DNA from: Anaeromyxobacter dehalogenans 2CP-C | GTDB taxonomy: Bacteria; Myxococcota; Myxococcia; Myxococcales; Anaeromyxobacteraceae | Reading direction: 5' to 3' | Assembly: GCF_000013385.1 (NCBI RefSeq) | Contig: NC_007760.1 | Coordinates: 3,074,001 to 3,138,000 of the forward strand | DNA: 64,000 bases | Part shown: positions 45,886 through 54,673 of the stretch, piece after piece | How the letters are laid out: every line of letters starts with the position of its first letter | How positions within the stretch are numbered: position 1 is the stretch's first letter | Position numbers and translations under genes: made by a program | Notes under the pieces: model-generated | Told to the model about the DNA's origin: nothing | What the model saw: the letters and a program-made list of their open reading frames with translations, nothing else | Database searches by the model: none

Positions 45886-47013
45886 ATGGCGGAGCGAGAT
45901 GGGACCGCGGTCCGGGTGGCGGTGATCGGGTGCGGGCAGATCGCCGACGCGCACCTCGCGCAGGCTCGCCGGGCCGGCGCCGAGGTGGTGGCGGTGTGCG
46001 ACGCCACCCGGCACATGGCAGAGCAGGCGGCGGCGCGCTGGCGCGTGCCGGCGTTCTACGAGGGGCCGGACGCCGTGGACGCGATGCTGGCGGAGGCGCG
46101 CCCGGAGGTCGTGCACGTCACCACGCCGCCGGCGAGCCACCTCGCGCTCGCCACCCGCGCGCTCGCCGCGGGCGCGCACGTGTACGTGGAGAAGCCGGTC
46201 ACGGTGGACGCGGCGGAGGCCGTCGCGCTGGAGCAGGCGGCGGCGCGGCACGGCCGGCTGGCGTGCGCCGGCCACAACCTCCTGTTCGACCCGGTGATCC
46301 ACCGGCTCCGCGCCCTGGTGGACGCCGGCGCGCTCGGCGAGGTCGTGCACGCGGACGCGGTGATGGGCTACGACCTCTCCGGCCCGTTCGGCGCGCTGCT
46401 CACCGGCGACCCCGGCCACTGGATCCACCGCCTCCCCGCCGGGCTCGCGCACAACAACCTCTCGCACCCGCTCTCGCTCGTGCTGCCGCTCCTCGGGCCG
46501 GGGACGCCCGCGGTGGCGCACGCGCTGGGGCGCCGGCTGCGCCCCGAGCGCTTCGGCGACGCGCGCGACGCGTTCCACGACGAGCTGCGGATCCTCCTGG
46601 AGGGCGCGCGCGCCACCGCGTCGGTGCTCTTCTCCTGCCGCATCCGCCCGGCCCAGCTCGCGCTGACCGTGTACGGCACGCGGCGGGCGGTGCACGCGTC
46701 CCTCGACGCGCGCACGCTGCGCGTGGTGGAGGGCTCCCACCTGCCCGGCCCGTTCCAGAAGGTGGACTGGGCGCGGCGCGACGCCTCGGCGGCCGGGGCG
46801 GAGCTCCTGCGGCGCAGCGCCGACCTCGCGCTCGCGCGGCTGCACTACTTCGAGGGCATGCGCCAGCTGTTCGCCGCCTTCTACCGGGCGGCCCGGACCG
46901 GCGGCGAGGCGCCGGTGCCGCTCGCGGACGCCCGCGCCGTCGCGCAGGTGATCGACGCCGCGGCCGCGGCGTGCCGGCGGGCCGACGCCGCCGCGCAGGA
47001 GGCGTGCGCGTGA
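45886..47013 (+). CDS. Gfo/Idh/MocA family oxidoreductase
   Basis: A 375-residue NAD(P)-dependent oxidoreductase. The Rossmann motif VAVIGCGQIADAHL and the signature VYVEKPVTVD (EKP) are clear. HNLLFDP and HPLSLVLPLLG lie in the substrate domain. In polysaccharide loci this family oxidises or reduces nucleotide sugars, for example in 3-keto or amino sugar formation. The ATG has a GGGGAAAGGGGACG stretch upstream. It overlaps the next gene by 4 bases (GTGA). Confidence 0.9.
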   Translation: MAERDGTAVRVAVIGCGQIADAHLAQARRAGAEVVAVCDATRHMAEQAAARWRVPAFYEGPDAVDAMLAEARPEVVHVTTPPASHLALATRALAAGAHVYVEKPVTVDAAEAVALEQAAARHGRLACAGHNLLFDPVIHRLRALVDAGALGEVVHADAVMGYDLSGPFGALLTGDPGHWIHRLPAGLAHNNLSHPLSLVLPLLGPGTPAVAHALGRRLRPERFGDARDAFHDELRILLEGARATASVLFSCRIRPAQLALTVYGTRRAVHASLDARTLRVVEGSHLPGPFQKVDWARRDASAAGAELLRRSADLALARLHYFEGMRQLFAAFYRAARTGGEAPVPLADARAVAQVIDAAAAACRRADAAAQEACA

Positions 47014-48089
47014 GGGCGGTCACCGGCGCGGCCGGGTTCCTGGGGCGCGAGATCGTGCGGAGCCTGCTGCGGCAGGGCGTGGACCGGATCCGCTGCCTGG
47101 TGCGGCCCGGCACCGCGCCCGCGCGGCTGGCGATCCCGGAGGGCGAGGCGCGCGGCGCGGCCGTCGAGGTGGTCCCGTGCCGGCTCGACGACCCGGCCGC
47201 GCTGCGGCAGGCGCTCGCGGGCGTGCGCGTCCTCTACCACGCCGCCGCCGCGAAGAAGGGGGCGCCCGCGGCGCTGGTGCAGGCCACCGTGGTCGCGTCC
47301 GACCACGTGTTTCGCGCCGCCCTGGAGGCGCGCGTCGAGCGGGTGGTGCTGGTGAGCTCGTTCGGCGCCATGGGCGTCGCGGCGCTGCCGAGCGGCGCGC
47401 TGGTGGACGAGGACGCGCCGCTCGAGCCCGCGCCGGAGGCGCGCGACGCCTACTCCTTCGCGAAGCAGCGGCAGGAGGCGCTGGCGTGGCGGTACGCGCG
47501 CCGCGACGGCCTGCCGCTCGCGGTGATCCGGCCCGGCGTCATCATCGGCGCCGGCCAGGAGATCCTCGGGACGCGGATCGGCCTGCCCGTGCTCGGCCTC
47601 TACCTGCACCTCGGGGGCCGCAACCCGGTCCCGCTCACCTGGGTCGAGAACTGCGCCGACGCGATCGCGCTGGCCGGCACCGCGCCGGGCGCGGCGGGCC
47701 GGGCGCTGTGCGTGGTGGACGACGATCTCCCCACCGCCGGGGCCCTGCTCGACCGCTACCGCCGCGAGGTGGCGCCGCTGCGCGTGGTGCGGGTGCCCTA
47801 CCCAATGCTGCGCGTCCTCGCGCGCGCGAACGCCTGGTACGCCGAGCGGACCGAGGGCCACCTGCCGGCGCTGCTGACGCCGTACAAGGTCGCGAGCACC
47901 TGGAAGCGGCAGCGCTTCTCCAACGCGCGGGCCCGCGCCGTGCTCGGCTGGGCGCCGCGCGTGGCCATGCGCGAGGCGCTCGACCGCACGTTCGCGGCGC
48001 TCGCCGCCGGACCGGGCCGCCCGGTGCGGCTCACGCCCGCGCGCCCGGCGACCGCCCGGGCCGCGGCCGCCGCGGAGGTGGCGCCGTGA
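47010..48089 (+). CDS. NAD-dependent epimerase/dehydratase
   Basis: A 359-residue extended SDR. It starts VTGAAGFLGREIVRSLL, has LVSSFGAMG and the catalytic YSFAK, and a typical VIRPGVIIGAG. It probably epimerises, dehydrates or reduces a nucleotide sugar for the locus. The GTG at 47010 is chosen because AGGAGG lies seven bases upstream; a GTG two codons earlier almost touches that site. It ends in a GTGA overlap with the next glycosyltransferase. Confidence 0.9.
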   Translation: MRAVTGAAGFLGREIVRSLLRQGVDRIRCLVRPGTAPARLAIPEGEARGAAVEVVPCRLDDPAALRQALAGVRVLYHAAAAKKGAPAALVQATVVASDHVFRAALEARVERVVLVSSFGAMGVAALPSGALVDEDAPLEPAPEARDAYSFAKQRQEALAWRYARRDGLPLAVIRPGVIIGAGQEILGTRIGLPVLGLYLHLGGRNPVPLTWVENCADAIALAGTAPGAAGRALCVVDDDLPTAGALLDRYRREVAPLRVVRVPYPMLRVLARANAWYAERTEGHLPALLTPYKVASTWKRQRFSNARARAVLGWAPRVAMREALDRTFAALAAGPGRPVRLTPARPATARAAAAAEVAP

Positions 48090-49225
48090 GCGCGGCCAAG
48101 GTGCTCGTGTTCCAGAACCGGTTCCTGCTCGGCGGGCAGGAGCGGCAGACCGTCCTGAACGTGCGGACCATGGACCGGAGCCGCTGGGAGCCGGTGGTCG
48201 CGTGCCTGCACCTCGAGGGCGAGCACCTGGACGACCTGGCGCGCGAGGGCGTCCGGCCGGTGCTGTTCGACGTGGGGCGGCGGATGCTCCGCCCCAACAC
48301 CGCCTGGCAGGTCTCGCGCATCGCGCGGTTCGTGCGCGAGCAGGGCATCGCGCTGGTGCACGCCCAGGACATCTACACGAACGTGCTCGGCTCGCTCGCC
48401 GCGCGGCTGGCCGGCGTGCCGGTGATCGTGACGCGGGTGGACCTCGGGCACCACATCACCGGCTACCGCCGCCCGCTCACCCGCCTCGCCTGCCTGCGCG
48501 CCGACCGGGTGCTCGTGAACGCGATGTGCATCCGGGACCTCGTGATCCGGGAGGGCGTCGAGCCCGACCGCGTGGCGGTGGTGCGCAACGGCGTGGACCT
48601 GGCCGCGCTCGACCGCGCCGCGCGCGAGCTGCCGGATCCCGGCCTGCCCGAGGGCGCGTGGATCGCGAACGTCGCGAACATGCACCATCCGGTGAAGGGC
48701 CAGACCGACCTGCTGGTCGCGTTCCGGGAGGTGCTCCGCGAGCACCCGTCGGCGCGCCTCGCGCTGGTCGGCGACGGGGTGCGGCGGCCGCTGCTGGAGC
48801 GCCTCGCGGGCCAGCTCGGCGTCGCCGCGCGCGTCCACTTCCTCGGCTTTCGCCGCGACGCGCCCGCCGTGCTCGCGCGCTGCGCCGCCGCGGCCTCGTC
48901 CAGCCACGCCGAGGGGATCTCCAACGCGATCCTGGAGGCCATGGCCCAGCGGCTGCCGGTGGTGGCCACCGCCGTGGGCGGCTCGCCGGAGCTGGTGCGC
49001 GACGGGACGACCGGCTGGCTCGTGCCGCCCGGCTCCCCCGGCGCGCTGGCCCGCCGCCTCTGCGACGCGCTCGCCGACCGGGAGCGCGCCCGCCGCATGG
49101 GCGCGCGCGGGCGGGCGCTCGTGGAGCGCGAGTTCGAGCTCGGGCAGATGCGGCTCGGCTACGACGCGCTCTACGAGGAGCTGGCCGGCTGGCGCGTGCC
49201 CCGCCTGATCGCCGGCACCGCGTGA
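48086..49225 (+). CDS. GT4 family glycosyltransferase
   Basis: A 379-residue GT-B enzyme. VFQNRFLLGGQERQTVLNV is the N-terminal loop, VVRNGVDL the linker, NMHHPVKGQTDLLVAF the donor site, and SSHAEGISNAILEAMAQRLP the EX7E motif. GGSPELVRDGTTGWLVPP follows. Likely adds a sugar to the lipid-linked repeat unit. Last gene of the five-gene plus-strand run, coupled to the epimerase by GTGA. Confidence 0.93.
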   Translation: MSAAKVLVFQNRFLLGGQERQTVLNVRTMDRSRWEPVVACLHLEGEHLDDLAREGVRPVLFDVGRRMLRPNTAWQVSRIARFVREQGIALVHAQDIYTNVLGSLAARLAGVPVIVTRVDLGHHITGYRRPLTRLACLRADRVLVNAMCIRDLVIREGVEPDRVAVVRNGVDLAALDRAARELPDPGLPEGAWIANVANMHHPVKGQTDLLVAFREVLREHPSARLALVGDGVRRPLLERLAGQLGVAARVHFLGFRRDAPAVLARCAAAASSSHAEGISNAILEAMAQRLPVVATAVGGSPELVRDGTTGWLVPPGSPGALARRLCDALADRERARRMGARGRALVEREFELGQMRLGYDALYEELAGWRVPRLIAGTA

Positions 49226-49231
49226 CGCAGA

Positions 49232-49272
49232 GGGCCCGGGCGCGCCCGGCGCTGCCGGACGCCTCCGGGCCC
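49232..49272. terminator. nested hairpin between convergent genes
   Basis: GGGCCCGG/CCGGGCCC forms an outer 8-bp stem and CCGGC/GCCGG an inner 5-bp stem with a 3-base loop. It fills the 63-bp gap between the convergent glycosyltransferase and sugar transferase genes and may stop transcription in both directions. Confidence 0.6.
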
Positions 49273-49288
49273 CCCACGACCGGCCGCG

Positions 49289-50701
49289 TCACTGGGCGCC
49301 GCGGGCGCCGAGCACGGCCGGGATGGTCTTCAGGCAGATGCGCACGTCGTTCCAGAGCGACCACTCGTCGATGTACTGGAGGTCGAGCTCCATCCACCGG
49401 TCGAAGTCGATGTCGTTCCGGCCGCTGATCTGCCAGATGCAGGTGATCCCCGGCTTCACCGAGAGGCGGCGCCGCTGCCAGCGCTTGTACTGGCGCACCT
49501 CCGAGGGGAGCGGCGGGCGCGGGCCCACCACGCTCATCTCGCCGCGCAGCACGTTCCAGAACTGCGGGAACTCGTCGAGCGAGGTCCGGCGGATGAACCG
49601 GCCGATGCGCGTCACCCGCGGATCGTTCTTCATCTTGAAGACCGGGCCGGACATCTCGTTGTGCGCGCGGAGCGCCTCGAGCCGCGCCTCCGCGTCCACG
49701 TACATGCTCCGGAACTTGAGGATGTTGAAGACGCGGCCGTGGACGCCCACGCGGCGCTGGCGGAAGAAGATGGGGCCGCGCGAGTCGAGCCGGATGGCGA
49801 TCATGACGCCCAGGAGCAGCGGCGAGAGCAGCAGCAGCACCGCCGCGCTCACCCCGATGTCGAACGCGCGCTTCGCCGCCAGCGCGATCTGGTCGGACGG
49901 CGTGCGCGACAGCGCCAGCATGGGCAGGCCGTCCATGTCGCCGACCGCCATGCGCGAGTAGCCGAACCGGAGCACGTCGAGCGAGATGAGCGCGCCCACG
50001 CCCTGCTCCTCGCAGGTGCGGACCGCGTCCTCCACCGCGCTCAGCCGCTCGCGCGGGACCGCGAACACCACGTCGTCGAGCACGTGGTCCTCGAGGATGC
50101 GGGCCAGGTTGCCCAGGCGGCCCAGGATGACGCAGTCCGGGCTGGCCGCGACCGCGCCCTCCTCGAGCACGTAGCCCGCGAGCCGCATGCCCCACTCCGG
50201 GTGCGCGCGGATCGTCTCGATGATCTCCTCCGCCACGTCGCCCGAGCCGACGACCGCGTAGTAGCGGACCCGCCCGGCGCGCGTGCCCGCGGCGCGCGCC
50301 ACCGCGCGGTGCACGGAGCGCGCGATGGCGAGCAGCGGGAACGCCACCGCGAAGTACAGCACCGCGAGCAGCCGCGACACCGACTCCTGCTCCTTCGCCA
50401 GGAACACGAGCGTGAACATCACCAGCGCGACCGCCATGAGCGCGCGGGCGATGCGCCGGAGATCGTCGGAGAGCGAGCCCGGGCCCGCCTCGTACACCTG
50501 GTAGATCCAGGCGCCGGCCGACCACAGCAGCATCACGACGACGAGCGCGAGCCAGTAGCGATCGAGCGAGACCGCCTCGAGCGCATCCGGACGGAAGAGC
50601 TCCCGGTAGATCTCGAACGCGAGCGGCAGCGCGAGCGCGAGCGCCGCGAGATCGATGAGACGCACCGCTGCGTCCCCCGACCGTGACTTATGGTGAAACA
50701 T
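49289..50701 (-). CDS. polyprenyl-phosphate sugar-1-phosphate transferase (WbaP/WcaJ type)
   Basis: A 470-residue initiating enzyme that transfers a hexose 1-phosphate to undecaprenyl phosphate. About four N-terminal membrane helices (residues 13-130) are followed by a CoA-binding-like domain (YYAVVGSGDVAEEII). The C-terminal catalytic domain has a membrane hairpin and IFFRQRRVGVHGRVFNILKF, DEFPQFWNVLRGEMSVVGPR and KPGITCIWQISGRNDI. The ATG has GGGGGGAGTTCC upstream. It is divergent from the OPX gene across about 520 bp. Confidence 0.95.
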   Translation of the reverse strand: MFHHKSRSGDAAVRLIDLAALALALPLAFEIYRELFRPDALEAVSLDRYWLALVVVMLLWSAGAWIYQVYEAGPGSLSDDLRRIARALMAVALVMFTLVFLAKEQESVSRLLAVLYFAVAFPLLAIARSVHRAVARAAGTRAGRVRYYAVVGSGDVAEEIIETIRAHPEWGMRLAGYVLEEGAVAASPDCVILGRLGNLARILEDHVLDDVVFAVPRERLSAVEDAVRTCEEQGVGALISLDVLRFGYSRMAVGDMDGLPMLALSRTPSDQIALAAKRAFDIGVSAAVLLLLSPLLLGVMIAIRLDSRGPIFFRQRRVGVHGRVFNILKFRSMYVDAEARLEALRAHNEMSGPVFKMKNDPRVTRIGRFIRRTSLDEFPQFWNVLRGEMSVVGPRPPLPSEVRQYKRWQRRRLSVKPGITCIWQISGRNDIDFDRWMELDLQYIDEWSLWNDVRICLKTIPAVLGARGAQ

Positions 50702-51223
50702 GGAACTCCCCCCGGAACACCTGCAGCTCGCGTTCTACATCAGCGGCGTCTGTGGTTGCTCGGCCCAAAACGTGGTCGAGTGACCGTGTGACACGCACCC
50801 AGCGTCGCACGCGCATGGCGGATTCGTGGACGATCTCCACGATCGCGGCGCCGATCGCTGCGCGGCGCCACGACTCGCCCCCGTGCGCGTCCGTTCAACG
50901 TGGGACGCCCTCCCCCGCACGCGAGCGCGGATTGCGGCGCGTTCGCGTGACGCGGTCGAGAACGCCGCGCGGCGCGCGCGTGACGGTCGCACGTGGGGCC
51001 CGTTGCTCGAGCGCGTGCGCCGACCTGCCGGCGCGGCCCCGCGGCGCGCATGCGTTCCACCGCGCGGAGCGGCCGCGATCGCGCGCCGCGCCCCGCCGCG
51101 CGGTCACCCGAACAGTGGATACCGAGGCACCCGCACCGGCCGTAGCATCCCGCCACGCAGCCACCCGGTACGGGTGGCCGCGACGCCAGGGGAGCCGCGG
51201 TCGTCCCGCGGATCGTGTCCACC
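50702..51223. other. non-coding gap between the sugar transferase and the export genes
   Basis: Arg/Ala-rich small frames on both strands look spurious; no family is seen. This should hold the divergent promoters for the sugar transferase (minus) and the OPX/beta-barrel pair (plus). A GTGGA/TCCAC inverted repeat lies at about 50826-50840. No clear sigma-70 or sigma-54 promoter was recognised by eye. Confidence 0.45.
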
Positions 51224-51856
51224 ATGTCCGACCAGCTTGCCGCCTCCGGGCGCGTCCTCTCGCGCGGCGTCCTCGCGCTGGCCGCCGTACTCTCCTCCGC
51301 GTGTGGCCCGACCGGGCGTTACATCCGCGCCGAGGACCTCCCGCCGGCGCAGGCCGACGCCGACTACCGCGTCGCGCGGGGTGACGTCCTCGGGGTGCGC
51401 GTCTGGAACCAGGAGAACATGTCGGTCGAGCAGGCGCGCGTCCGCGAGGACGGGCGCATCTCGATGCCGTTCCTGCAGGACGTGAACGCCGCGGGCCAGA
51501 CGCCCGCCGAGCTGGCGCAGCGGATCCAGGCGCAGCTCAAGACCTACGTCGTCAACCCCGTGGTCACCGTCACCGTGGTCGAGATGCAGCCGCTGCGCGT
51601 CTCCGTGACCGGCGAGGTGATGCGGCCCGGCCTCTACGACCTGGAGCGCGGCGCCGGGGTCCTGTCGGCGCTGGCCGCGGCCGGGAGCTTCACCGAGTTC
51701 GCCCACCGGGACCGTGTCTTCGTCCTGCGGCACGCGGCCGCCCCGGGCGATGCCGCGGTCACGCGCATCCGCTTCCGGTACGAGGCGCTGATCCAGGCCG
51801 AGCGGCGCTCCGCCGCGTTCCGGCTGCAGCCCGGCGACGTGGTCGTGGTGGAGTGA
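51224..51856 (+). CDS. short OPX (Wza-like) polysaccharide export lipoprotein
   Basis: A 210-residue export protein. The signal peptide ends in a lipobox LSSAC (Cys27). The polysaccharide export (PES) domain covers about 46-118 (YRVARGDVLGVRVWNQENMS, then EDGRISMPFLQDVNAAGQTP). A single SLBB-like domain follows (VSVTGEVMRPGLYDLE to the end). E. coli Wza is about 380 residues and ends in an amphipathic helix that spans the outer membrane. That part is missing here, so the protein should need a separate pore. Myxobacterial OPX proteins of this short class work with a beta-barrel porin, and such a gene overlaps this one. The ATG is chosen; a GTG three codons upstream is possible. Confidence 0.9.
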   Translation: MSDQLAASGRVLSRGVLALAAVLSSACGPTGRYIRAEDLPPAQADADYRVARGDVLGVRVWNQENMSVEQARVREDGRISMPFLQDVNAAGQTPAELAQRIQAQLKTYVVNPVVTVTVVEMQPLRVSVTGEVMRPGLYDLERGAGVLSALAAAGSFTEFAHRDRVFVLRHAAAPGDAAVTRIRFRYEALIQAERRSAAFRLQPGDVVVVE

Positions 51857-53142
51857 CGGTGACGGGCGCCGCCGCCCTCGCGCTCGCGTCGCTGCTGCTC
51901 GGCGCGGGCGAGCTGCGCGTGGACTCCGGCGTCCGGATCGAGGGGCTCGCGCGGCAGTTCTCGCCGGAGCACGGCCGGGACGACCGGGCGCTCGACGGCG
52001 TCGTGGCGCCGCGCGCCGGGCTCGACTGGCGGGCGGCCCCGGAGCTGCGCCTGTGGGCGACGTACGTCCCGCGGCTGCGCGCGCCGGACCTGACCCGCTC
52101 CGTCGATCTCGTGGTGCTGCACACGGGCGTGCTTCGCGCCGAGATCCGCCCGGACCCCGCCTGGCGGCTGGCGGCCCGCGCCGGCGGCGAGCGCGGGACC
52201 ACCGACCTCGTCACCGAGAGCCGAGCCACCGGCGTCGAGCTCCAGACCATCACCACCCTGCGCCGGCTGCGCTACCGGGCCGCCCGGGCCGACGTCGAGC
52301 TGGAGCGGCTGCCCGGCCGCCGCGCGCAGGCGCAGCGCCTCGCGGGCGAGGGGCTCCTCCAGGCGCTGCACCTGGCCATCCACCCCCCGGTCCTCCCGGA
52401 TCTCCGGCTGGCCTTCGGCGCCTTCGTGGACGGCGGCGAGGGGGCCGCGGCGGAGGCGCTGCTGCCCCTCGAGCGCGGCGTCCGCGCCGAGGCGACCGCC
52501 GGCTGGTCCGTGACGCGCCTCGATCGCGTGGGCTTCCGCCTGGCCGCGGTCGGCACGCGCATCGAGCGAGGCATGACCTCGGCGATCGCCACCGCCGACG
52601 CGCTGTGGCGGCGCCGCCTCACGCGCGAGCTGGACGGCTGGGCCGGCGCGGGCGCGGCGGGCGTCCACGAGGATCCTCCGGGCGGGACCGCCAGCACCCG
52701 GGCGTTCCCCAGCGCCGAGCTCGGCCTCGCGCGGCTGCCGTCGGCAGGCGCCGGGGTGGAGGACGCCGAGGCGTCCGCGGGCCGGCCCAGCTTCCTGTCG
52801 GCGGTCGCGACGCTCGCCGTGCTGCGCCTCGCGCCCGCGGTCGATCGCGCCACCGGCGAGGCCAACCCGGAGCTGGAGGGGACGCTGAGCGCCGGCTGGC
52901 TGGCGACGCCGCGGTGGTCGCTCTCGCTGGCGGGCATGGGCGCGGTCGTGCGAGACGGCGGCGAGAACACGCGCCGCTGGCGCATCGAGGCGCGGACGTC
53001 CTGGACGCCGGTCCCGACCGTCCAGCTCTCGGTGGGCGTCTACGGCCTGCGGCAGCGGACGCCCATGCCCGACGTGCCGTCCTTCGACGAGTGGGGCGCG
53101 TTCCTCGCGCTCGAGCTCGACCCGCCGAGCTGGAGCCCCTGA
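51853..53142 (+). CDS. outer-membrane beta-barrel protein, probable OPX partner porin
   Basis: A 429-residue protein. After a short hydrophobic N-terminus (GAAALALASLLLGAGELRV) it shows many alternating hydrophobic/polar strands (LRLWATYVPRL, RLAARAGGERG, GVRAEATAGWSV, WSLSLAGMGAVV) and a C-terminal FLALELDPPSW, as in outer-membrane barrels. Strand count was not determined. The GTG overlaps the OPX stop (GTGA). The short OPX next to a barrel gene matches the OPX-Wzp arrangement described in Myxococcus, where the barrel provides the outer-membrane pore. No clear family motif is visible, so the call depends on pattern and context. Confidence 0.7.
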   Translation: MTVTGAAALALASLLLGAGELRVDSGVRIEGLARQFSPEHGRDDRALDGVVAPRAGLDWRAAPELRLWATYVPRLRAPDLTRSVDLVVLHTGVLRAEIRPDPAWRLAARAGGERGTTDLVTESRATGVELQTITTLRRLRYRAARADVELERLPGRRAQAQRLAGEGLLQALHLAIHPPVLPDLRLAFGAFVDGGEGAAAEALLPLERGVRAEATAGWSVTRLDRVGFRLAAVGTRIERGMTSAIATADALWRRRLTRELDGWAGAGAAGVHEDPPGGTASTRAFPSAELGLARLPSAGAGVEDAEASAGRPSFLSAVATLAVLRLAPAVDRATGEANPELEGTLSAGWLATPRWSLSLAGMGAVVRDGGENTRRWRIEARTSWTPVPTVQLSVGVYGLRQRTPMPDVPSFDEWGAFLALELDPPSWSP

Positions 53143-53152
53143 GGCGCAGCGT

Positions 53153-54022
53153 CTAGGGGGCGGTGCCGGCGCGCGGGGACGGGGCCCGATCGGTCGCGTC
53201 CGCCAGCCAGGGCCGGCGGCCCTCGCGATCGGCGGCAGGCTGGCGCGCGGTGCGCGCCACGATGGCGAGGAAGCGCGGGTCCTTCACGAGGTAGCGGTGC
53301 GCCAGCCGCCGCGGCTCCTGCGAGAGCCGGAACAGCCACTCGAGCCCGCCGCGCGACACCCAGCGCGGCGCGCGCCGCACCCGGCCCGCCAGGAAGTCGA
53401 TGGACGCCCCCAGGCCGAGGGCGACCGCCGGTCCGAGGTGCGGCAGCGAGCGCTGGATGAACCGCTCCTGCTTCGGCGCGCCGAGCCCGACGACCACGAG
53501 CTGCGCGTCCGCGCGCCGCACGCGCTCGAGGATGCCGCGCTCGCCCGTGTCGCCCTCCACCGCCACGCGAGGCGCGTCCACGCCGGCGACGACGACGCCC
53601 AGCTCGCGCTCGAGCCGGGCTGCGGCGAGCTCGGCCGAGCCCGGGGCACCTCCGAGCAGGTACACGCGCCACCGCGCAGCGCCCGCGTGCTGCATCAGCG
53701 GCCACACCAGGTCGGAGCCCGACACCTTCTCCGGTACCGGGGTCCCGAGCAGCCGCATCGCCCAGACGAGCGCCTGGCCGTCTGCCAGCGAGAGGCTCGC
53801 CTCCGCGTAGGCCGAGCGGAACGCGCCGTCGTCCTCCGCGGTCACGACGTGGTCCACGTTCGGCGTGAACACGCTCCCGCCCGCGCCCGCGCGCACCAGG
53901 GCGCCGATGCGCTCGATGGCCTCGGCCATGGTGAGCGCGTCCAGCCAGAGCTGCCCGATGCGAACCCGGCGATTGCCCGACCCGGGTGTGCCGGCGAGCG
54001 CGTGCGACGCGGTTGGCTCCAC
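53153..54022 (-). CDS. WecG/TagA/CpsF family glycosyltransferase (GT26)
   Basis: A 289-residue enzyme. NVDHVVTAEDDGAFRSAYAEAS, LADGQALVWAMRLLGTPVPEKVSGSDL and GAPKQERFIQR are the family's hallmarks. Members add ManNAc or ManNAcA to a lipid-linked acceptor, and WecB, encoded nearby, makes the matching UDP-ManNAc. The GTG at 54022 has AGGGGGAACC just upstream and gives the normal length; the frame stays open further but overlaps the opposite gene. It is convergent with the beta-barrel gene, with 10 bp between stops. Confidence 0.92.
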   Translation of the reverse strand: MEPTASHALAGTPGSGNRRVRIGQLWLDALTMAEAIERIGALVRAGAGGSVFTPNVDHVVTAEDDGAFRSAYAEASLSLADGQALVWAMRLLGTPVPEKVSGSDLVWPLMQHAGAARWRVYLLGGAPGSAELAAARLERELGVVVAGVDAPRVAVEGDTGERGILERVRRADAQLVVVGLGAPKQERFIQRSLPHLGPAVALGLGASIDFLAGRVRRAPRWVSRGGLEWLFRLSQEPRRLAHRYLVKDPRFLAIVARTARQPAADREGRRPWLADATDRAPSPRAGTAP

Positions 54023-54161
54023 GGTTCCCCCTTGCCGACCACGCGCAGCATCTGCGGGTCTCTCCGCTGCGTCAAGCGGGCTCGGGACATCGCGCACGCG
54101 GCGCGCCGCGCTGCCCCGTGCTACGCTTCCTGGGTGCGCCGCGCCGGCGCCCGGGGGGTCG

Positions 54162-54659
54162 ATGTCGGAGACAGAGTTGCCCGAGCTCGCGCAGAGGATG
54201 GGGCACCGCGTGCTCCTCCCCGAGGCGCCGCCCAGCAAGGAGTGCCAGCAGCTCTGGTTCATGCTGGCGCGGTCTCGCTGGCGCTCCATCGCGCTCATCC
54301 CCGCGGACGAAGGGATCTCCACCGCGCAGCTCGCGGCGTCGCTCGCCGAGGTGGGCCGGCAGCTGCGCGAGGGCGCGGTGACGGCCCTCAACCTGCCTCA
54401 TCTCGACTACATCACCGCGTCCGGCATCGCCGACGCGATCTCGGCCGCCGGGCGCGGCGAGGGCGTGCCGGAGGACCTCCAGATCATCGTGGCCATCCCG
54501 CCGGTGCTCGACGACCCGCTCGGCGTCGCCGTGGCGCACGCCGTGGACGCGGCCGTCCTGTGCGTCGAGCTGGGCAAGGTGCGCCTGAGCGCGGCGCGCC
54601 GGACCATCGAGCTGGTGGGCCGCGAGCGCTTCCTCGGCAGCATCGTGCGCCGCACCTGA
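54162..54659 (+). CDS. degenerate BY-kinase-like (CpsD/Wzc C-domain) protein without Walker A
   Basis: A 165-residue protein. The order of secondary elements follows bacterial tyrosine kinases of exopolysaccharide synthesis. The P-loop strand and loop appear as SIALIPADEGISTAQLAASL (about 42-61), where active enzymes have GEGKST. DLQIIVAIPPVLDDPLGVAVAHAVDAAVL (split here: Walker B-like IIVAIPP near 108-114) and a C-terminal GRERFLGSIVRR follow. The catalytic lysine of Walker A is absent and there is no tyrosine cluster at the end. It is therefore likely an inactive regulator or adaptor. It stands alone on the plus strand between two minus-strand genes of the locus. Confidence 0.7.
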   Translation: MSETELPELAQRMGHRVLLPEAPPSKECQQLWFMLARSRWRSIALIPADEGISTAQLAASLAEVGRQLREGAVTALNLPHLDYITASGIADAISAAGRGEGVPEDLQIIVAIPPVLDDPLGVAVAHAVDAAVLCVELGKVRLSAARRTIELVGRERFLGSIVRRT

Positions 54660-54673
54660 GCCGCCCCGCGCGC

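Noticed and set aside
50740-51225. 161-codon frame on the minus strand in the gap before the OPX gene
   Set aside because: Arg/Ala/Gly-rich, no domain, no ribosome site, and it would cover the divergent promoter region.
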